Assembly: GCA_019637615.1 (NCBI GenBank)
Contig: JAHBVJ010000002.1
Coordinates: 1 to 64,000, forward strand
Length of the DNA: 64,000 nucleotides
Source of the DNA: Anaerolineae bacterium
Lineage (GTDB): Bacteria; Chloroflexota; Anaerolineae; Aggregatilineales; UBA2796
Direction: 5' to 3'
Both the position numbers and the translations under genes were made by a program. The notes below the pieces were generated by a model. That model did not search any database. It was not told the DNA's origin and saw only the letters and a program-made list of their open reading frames with translations. Positions 59,272-64,000 of this stretch are shown here, piece by piece. Every line of letters begins with the position of its first letter. Positions within the stretch are counted from its first letter, which is position 1.

Positions 59272-60477
59272 TCATACCTGCTGCACGGCTTTCCATGCCG
59301 TCGCCAGCGCTACTCCCTCGCCGCTTTCGGTGGGGGCAGGCGTGCCATCCACATGCGGACGCGCGATCAAGTGCCCGCACAGGTACAAATTCTCTAGCAC
59401 CACCTTGCCTTGCTCGTCCAATGGTTGCATTCGGTCATTGACGCGCACGCCGAAGTAATGCACGGCATGTCCGCGTGGATCGAGCAAATCGTCGCTGAAC
59501 CAGCGCGTGCGATCATGGTCATATTGCACGGGAAGGCCAAAGATCGGCTCCCAGATTTCCCCGCGATCATCACTCGCTAGTCCGCCGCCATACAAGCCGC
59601 CCGTGGCGAGGATCACGGCTTTCGCTTCGAACAGTTGCGGTTTGCCAGCCGCCGCCACTTCCACGCCAGTCACGCGCCGTCCACGCACCAGACCACGCTC
59701 CACGGGATGCCCCACCTGAAAGCGCATCCGATGATCGAGGAAATAGCGCCGGAAATGCTGAAATAAGCGCGTCCCCGGCACCGATGGCGGCAGCGTCGGC
59801 ATTTCGAAGACAGGCACACCTAATTGAGTGCTCAAGTCTTTGACCACCATCGCTGGATCTTCCATACCGAGCACGGCGGGGAAGCCTACCGAAGTCGCAC
59901 CGTTCAAACGGGGCTTCAAACTGCTGACGACTTGCTGGCGATAGCCCGCATCATCGAATTCGCGCGCGATGTCCGCTGGCGTTGCATCCCAGGCGCGGTT
60001 GCGGTCGGGCAGATCGATCACCGCCGTATGCGCGCCCGTTAGTGTGGGATAGTAATCACGCCAGCCCGTGAAGCCTACGTACAGCGGCTGTCTACCGATC
60101 TCGCCCGAATGCCCCGGCGCGGTCAGCACCGCCTGCTGCGCCGTGCCAAGTGCCGTCGCCAGCGTCTTCTGGTGGCTCAATTCGCCCACAAATGGCAGCC
60201 CGACTTTGGCGGTGAATTCGCGCCACAAGCGCACACTTGCCTCTACCGCGTCCAGCCCTGCCAGCGCATACGGATGATCGGGTACACGCGCCACCAAGTC
60301 TTGTAGCGCCATCCGCACATCGCCCCGTGCCGAGTCCCATACGCTGATCCACCCCGGCGTGACGATGATCGTGCCAATGCCCTGCGCGATCAGGCGCACC
60401 TTCAAGCCTCGTTCGAGCGCCATCGCCGCCGCTGCCAAACCGCTCCAGCCCGCGCCGACTACGATCACGTCATCCAT
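59272..60477 (-). CDS. glpB: Anaerobic glycerol-3-phosphate dehydrogenase subunit B
   Basis: A 401-residue flavoprotein with DVIVVGAGWSGLAAAAMAL at the N-terminus and the GlpB-typical VFEMPTLPPSVPGTRLFQ and GGLYGGGL segments, ending in ENLYLCGHLIA. GlpB is thought to pass electrons from the GlpA dehydrogenase towards the membrane through GlpC. It follows glpA after 43 bases. glpC, which normally comes third, is not here: the next gene is the convergent NADAR gene. Confidence 0.9.
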   Translation of the reverse strand: MDDVIVVGAGWSGLAAAAMALERGLKVRLIAQGIGTIIVTPGWISVWDSARGDVRMALQDLVARVPDHPYALAGLDAVEASVRLWREFTAKVGLPFVGELSHQKTLATALGTAQQAVLTAPGHSGEIGRQPLYVGFTGWRDYYPTLTGAHTAVIDLPDRNRAWDATPADIAREFDDAGYRQQVVSSLKPRLNGATSVGFPAVLGMEDPAMVVKDLSTQLGVPVFEMPTLPPSVPGTRLFQHFRRYFLDHRMRFQVGHPVERGLVRGRRVTGVEVAAAGKPQLFEAKAVILATGGLYGGGLASDDRGEIWEPIFGLPVQYDHDRTRWFSDDLLDPRGHAVHYFGVRVNDRMQPLDEQGKVVLENLYLCGHLIARPHVDGTPAPTESGEGVALATAWKAVQQV

Positions 60478-60520
60478 GCGTCTTCAGTCCAGTCCAAGAA
60501 AAATAAATATCCTTACCGCA

Positions 60521-62110
60521 CTACGTCTGCGGCGCTTCGGCCTGCTCCGGCACTGCCGCTAATCCCAATGAGCGCCGATAAATCGTCTCGTCCAATAATG
60601 CCTGCCGCAGTTGATGTCCCCATAACAGCGGACGGTTGCCACGAAAACGCTCTTGCACGAAATCCCGCAGCGCATCGATGGTCGTCGCTGTGGGCAGTTG
60701 GCATGTTTCTTGTAGCACACCCGCCGCCCGATACGCGCAGAAGCCAGCTTGACACGGCCCCATGCCCAAGCGCAGGTCGCGCCGCAGATCGTCCAATTTC
60801 ACCGTCGGCCCCGCCTTCTTGATCGCGTCTTCGAGCTGTGGGCGCGTCACGATCTCGCACTCGCAGATCAATCCGCGATGGTTCGGGGCGTGCTCCAATT
60901 CGTCCTGACGCTTGGGCAGCGCGTGATAGCGCCGTAAGCCGTGCGCGGGGATCGGCAGTACCGTCGTCGCCGTCAGACACGGGCGCATTCTGCCGAGCTT
61001 GCCACCTACGAAATCAGAGATGCGTTCCGCCATCTGGCGATACGTGGTCAGCTTGCCACCGACAATCGACGCGATCCCGCCCACGCCTTCCTCGGCATGA
61101 TCCAGCACGGCAAACGTCCGCTTGACATCGCGCCCCTCGCTGTCCAAATTATCACCTTTCGGAGACTCGTACAGCGGACGCACGCCTGCCCATGTCCGCA
61201 GTGCGCGCGCCTGACGGAAGGCAGGGATCATGATCTCGCCTTCATCCAGCATTTGCGTCACTTCGGCGGGGGTGATCTCGAAGTCGTCGGGACTCGGCAC
61301 CGTGATTGAGGTCGTACCGATCACGCACACCGTCCCTACCGGTACCAGAATATCGCCATCACTCGGTGGCTTCAGACGGTTGATGATCGTATGCACCCAG
61401 CGCACATTCATCGCGATCATGATGCCTTTGCTGTGCCGCATCTTGATATGAATCCCGCCGATCATGTCCGCGATCAAGCTTGCCCACGGCCCGCTGGCAT
61501 TCACGATGTAAGAGGTGTGGAGGCGCACTTGATCCCCCGTTTTACGGTTTTCTAGCAGTGCGCCCGTGACCATATCATTCGTTCTCTCGAACCCGATCAC
61601 CTTGTGATAAATCAGCGCTTGACCGCCGAACTGCGCCGCGCCTTCCACCAGCGAATGTACCAGATCGAACGAATCGAGCGAACCATCTGGCACGCGGATC
61701 GCTGTGACCAGTGTCGGATCGAGCGCCGGAGCCAGCTTGAGCGCTTCGGCAGGCTTGAGGTCTTCAATCGGGATGCCCGCCGCCGCGCAACCACGTTTGA
61801 ACGGCTCCACATAATCGAGCGGGTCTTGCCGGAAGCCCACGAACATCCCACCCGTATCTTCGATCACATGTGGCGCGATCTTGCGTAGGATCACGTTTTC
61901 CTCGGCGCACTCTTTGGCGCTTTCGGGGTCGCGCACGGCATAGCGTCCACCCGAATGCAGCAGCCCGTGATAGCGCCCCGATGTTCCCGTGCCGATGTCG
62001 TTCATCTCCGCCAGCACGACCCGGAATCCGCGTTGGGCAAGGTCAAAGAAGACCCCGCATCCGGTTGCGCCACCGCCAATGATTAGGACATCACATGTGA
62101 TCGATTGCAT
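60521..62110 (-). CDS. glpA: Anaerobic glycerol-3-phosphate dehydrogenase subunit A
   Basis: Oxidises sn-glycerol 3-phosphate to dihydroxyacetone phosphate. The 529-residue protein starts with an FAD-binding DVLIIGGGATGCGVFFDLA, followed by the DAO-type GTSGRYHGLLHSGGRYAV and INRLKPPSDGDILVPVG. From about residue 405 a BFD-like 2Fe-2S domain follows, with LICECEIVTR and GMGPCQAGFC giving the four Cys. This C-terminal domain separates GlpA from the aerobic GlpD. It is the first gene of the glpA-glpB pair and is preceded by the WecG-type gene on the same strand. Confidence 0.93.
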   Translation of the reverse strand: MQSITCDVLIIGGGATGCGVFFDLAQRGFRVVLAEMNDIGTGTSGRYHGLLHSGGRYAVRDPESAKECAEENVILRKIAPHVIEDTGGMFVGFRQDPLDYVEPFKRGCAAAGIPIEDLKPAEALKLAPALDPTLVTAIRVPDGSLDSFDLVHSLVEGAAQFGGQALIYHKVIGFERTNDMVTGALLENRKTGDQVRLHTSYIVNASGPWASLIADMIGGIHIKMRHSKGIMIAMNVRWVHTIINRLKPPSDGDILVPVGTVCVIGTTSITVPSPDDFEITPAEVTQMLDEGEIMIPAFRQARALRTWAGVRPLYESPKGDNLDSEGRDVKRTFAVLDHAEEGVGGIASIVGGKLTTYRQMAERISDFVGGKLGRMRPCLTATTVLPIPAHGLRRYHALPKRQDELEHAPNHRGLICECEIVTRPQLEDAIKKAGPTVKLDDLRRDLRLGMGPCQAGFCAYRAAGVLQETCQLPTATTIDALRDFVQERFRGNRPLLWGHQLRQALLDETIYRRSLGLAAVPEQAEAPQT

Positions 62111-62202
62111 GGGTAATTCGCCTGCGCTTCAATGCCGTAGATCAAAATGCACACAGGGTGCGACTCATCACACTATATTATAGCCCGTTCGGGGCACATC
62201 AT

Positions 62203-62976
62203 TCACTGTTCCGTCGGGAATTGCCTCAGCCGGAATCGCTGCAACAGGCTCAACGTAACGAACGCAGGGATATTCTGACTGTACCGCTTCCACAAGCGGC
62301 GCGGTTCCGTACTCAGCCGGAACAGCCACTCCAAGCCGTTACGCTGCATCCAGACAGGCGCTTGCGGTTTGATTCCTGCGATGAAGTCGAATGCCGCTCC
62401 CACGCCGATCAAGACGGGCGCGTTCAGCCTATCCACATGCGCCGCCATCCAACGATCTTGCTTGGGCGATCCTAGCCCCACCCACACCACATCCGCCTGA
62501 CTCGCGTTGATTTTTTCGACGGCTGCGGCGTCCTCTTGCGCGGTGAGGTCGCGATACGGCGGTGCGTCCATGCCAGCGATAGCGATCTGCGGATTCTGCT
62601 GCCGTAGCCGATCCGCCAAGTTCGTCAATGTCGCATCGGTTGTGCCATAAAAATAGTGGCGATGACCGCGCCCGCATAATGCTCGCATCAGATCGGGGCC
62701 ATAGACGCGGCGCGTTTGCGTTTCACCCGCCAACCGACACAGCCACACCAGCGGCATTCCGTCCGGCGTCAGCAGCCCCGCGCGGTTGTACAGCCACCGC
62801 AGTGCCGGATCGCGCCGCCCGCTCATGATCACGTTCACATCCGCGCAGCACACGTAACGCGTGCCCTCGCGCCGTGCGATCCAGCCTTCGAGGATTTCTA
62901 CGGCATCCGTCAGCGTGATCGCGCACACGCCATGACCGAGGATATTGACACGTGGAAATTCAGACGGACTCATCAT
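62203..62976 (-). CDS. WecG/TagA/CpsF-family glycosyltransferase
   Basis: A 257-residue GT26 enzyme. It has VCCADVNVIMSGRRD, LLTPDGMPLVWLCR, the YGPDLMRALC segment and VVWVGLGSPKQDRWMA, all signature regions of TagA/WecG. These transfer N-acetylmannosamine-type sugars to a polyprenyl-linked acceptor on the cytoplasmic side, in teichoic acid or other surface polymers. The C-terminal helical extension binds the membrane. Its start overlaps the stop of the preceding phosphoesterase (ATGA), and both lie upstream of glpA on the same strand. Confidence 0.92.
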   Translation of the reverse strand: MMSPSEFPRVNILGHGVCAITLTDAVEILEGWIARREGTRYVCCADVNVIMSGRRDPALRWLYNRAGLLTPDGMPLVWLCRLAGETQTRRVYGPDLMRALCGRGHRHYFYGTTDATLTNLADRLRQQNPQIAIAGMDAPPYRDLTAQEDAAAVEKINASQADVVWVGLGSPKQDRWMAAHVDRLNAPVLIGVGAAFDFIAGIKPQAPVWMQRNGLEWLFRLSTEPRRLWKRYSQNIPAFVTLSLLQRFRLRQFPTEQ

Positions 62977-63620
62977 TGGACAAATGGCGGCACGATGCGC
63001 ATTCCGGTCACGAGGTCAAACACCTCGAACTTGCACTCTGGCAGCGTCAGCACCGCGCAGGTATTACTGCCATCCGTGTACTGCCCCGCTACCGAACCGG
63101 GGTTCAGAATCCACACACCGTCGATGCACGCCATCATCGGCGCGTGCGTATGACCGAGGATCAGCACCTTCACATCATGATCAATCGTCCCCGCCTCGTA
63201 AACCGCGTTCTCGAACATCGCGCGCGGACTCTTCGAGTACAGGTACACCTCATGATCGGACGGAATGCCATGCGCTACCACGATAGACGTTTCATCGAGC
63301 GTGATACTGAAATACGGCGGCAACGCGTCAATGAATTCGAGCGATTCCTGTTTCAGCAACCGGGCTTTGGTCGCGGGGTGAAAACCCAAATTACGCTTGA
63401 TCCACTCTTGGCTGCGGCTGATCGCGGCGTCATGATTGCCCCGCACGCTGGGGATTGCCCTATTCTTGATCATTTCGATCACGGCGTCACCGTCCGGCCC
63501 TTTATCCACCAGATCGCCCGCGCACAATATCTGCTCGACGCCCTTTTTGTTCAGCAGTTCCAACGCGGCGATGAGCGACAACAAATCGGCATGAACATCA
63601 GCGATGAGTCCTACTTTCAT
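62973..63620 (-). CDS. Calcineurin-like metallophosphoesterase
   Basis: A 215-residue phosphoesterase from ATG 63620, chosen because GGAG lies seven bases before it; the in-frame ATG 63638 is weaker. Motifs: GLIADVHADLLSL, LCAGDLVDKGPDG, VRGNHDA, VAHGIPS and ILGHTHAPM, all metal ligands of the YfcE/MJ0936-like family. The substrate is unknown. Overlaps the WecG-type gene by four bases. Confidence 0.9.
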   Translation of the reverse strand: MKVGLIADVHADLLSLIAALELLNKKGVEQILCAGDLVDKGPDGDAVIEMIKNRAIPSVRGNHDAAISRSQEWIKRNLGFHPATKARLLKQESLEFIDALPPYFSITLDETSIVVAHGIPSDHEVYLYSKSPRAMFENAVYEAGTIDHDVKVLILGHTHAPMMACIDGVWILNPGSVAGQYTDGSNTCAVLTLPECKFEVFDLVTGMRIVPPFVQ

Positions 63621-63638
63621 GCTGTCTCCACCTAACAT

Positions 63639-64000
63639 CTACGCAAAGGGATTATAGCCGAGCACAAACAGCAGCAAATTCGCCGCTGCGGAGGGGATAA
63701 ACAGCGACACCGCGATGCCCAAGCAGATGAATGGGCCGTACGGAATCGCAGAAAATGCCCGATACCGACCGCGCCGCCGGAACCGATTCGCGATGAACAC
63801 CAGCGCCCCGATCCCGCCCGTGAACACCATGATCAGCAGTGCTGGCCCCAACGCTTGCCAACCGAGAAGCAACCCGCCCAACGTCGCGATCTCCACATCC
63901 CCGAAACCGAGAATCGTCCGGCTGATGCGTTTTCCCGTTACCATGCGCATCGCGAAGCCGAAAACGAACCCGAACAGCCACAGCCCGAACATGATCCAGA
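63639..64000 (-). CDS. Prepilin peptidase (A24 family), 5'-truncated by the window edge
   Basis: The C-terminal ~120 residues of a polytopic protease that cleaves and methylates type IV pilin-like leader peptides. The GFGDVEIATLGGLLLG segment holds the second catalytic Asp of the GxGD proteases, followed by helices and the AIPYGPFICLGI motif typical of the family. The frame stays open to the last base, so the N-terminus with the first Asp lies outside the window. Suggests type IV pili or a related system in the organism. Confidence 0.9.
   Translation of the reverse strand, partial: WIMFGLWLFGFVFGFAMRMVTGKRISRTILGFGDVEIATLGGLLLGWQALGPALLIMVFTGGIGALVFIANRFRRRGRYRAFSAIPYGPFICLGIAVSLFIPSAAANLLLFVLGYNPFA

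Overview
The window looks like chromosomal DNA from a GC-rich, free-living bacterium, most likely a Chloroflexota of the Anaerolineae type. This is inferred from gene content only: secreted LysM and SH3-like proteins with Thr/Pro-rich linkers, a WXG100 protein, DinB and AbrB-like domain fusions, a pyrF-pyrE fusion, lipid-anchored ABC exporter adaptors and a transmembrane Ser/Thr kinase. I found no rRNA, tRNA, CRISPR array, transposase or phage genes. Both ends cut through genes: a membrane protein on the left and a prepilin peptidase on the right.

Layout. 0-9.3 kb: a polytopic surface-polysaccharide-type membrane protein, a WXG100 protein, a TPR protein, a metallo-beta-lactamase-fold hydrolase with a heptanucleotide array against its ribosome site, a repeat-rich stretch, and a Zn/Cd/Pb P1B-ATPase. 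9.3-17.5 kb: a possible structured RNA and a SnoaL-like protein, then a minus-strand operon for a MacB/FtsX-type ABC system (permease, acetyltransferase, lipoprotein adaptor, two ATPases, LysM protein). 17.6-29.9 kb: a tandem-duplicated solute-binding protein, two peptidase-S51-like proteins (one fused to a CysRS-like C-terminus), secreted SGNH and repeat proteins, a ferredoxin-NADP reductase, a HAD-DinB fusion and an ArsR/AHSA1/RibD-C set. 30.0-36.6 kb: a second ABC ATPase with an AbrB-like tail, two GT-C type membrane proteins, pth, and secreted and cyclic-nucleotide-binding proteins. 36.8-40.3 kb: four minus-strand genes for secreted proteins. 40.8-51 kb: SDR, aldose epimerase, kinase, acyltransferase, ABC exporter, PHP phosphatase, CoxM-like flavoprotein and phosphoesterase.

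51-64 kb: a GT2 glycosyltransferase is followed by the pyrimidine operon pyrC-pyrB-pyrFE. Its genes are nearly contiguous and encode dihydroorotase, aspartate transcarbamylase and a decarboxylase/phosphoribosyltransferase fusion. Upstream of pyrC there is a good promoter, a 58-codon leader ORF that starts at the predicted transcript 5' end, a U-rich tract and an intrinsic terminator inside the leader ORF. The leader stop overlaps the pyrC start. This is the architecture of UTP-sensitive attenuation at enterobacterial pyrBI and is the most interesting signal I found. After it come an MFS transporter, a WD40-NADAR pair, glpA-glpB without an adjacent glpC, a WecG/TagA glycosyltransferase, a phosphoesterase and a partial prepilin peptidase.

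All functional calls rest on motif recognition by eye and on remembered family features; no database search was run.
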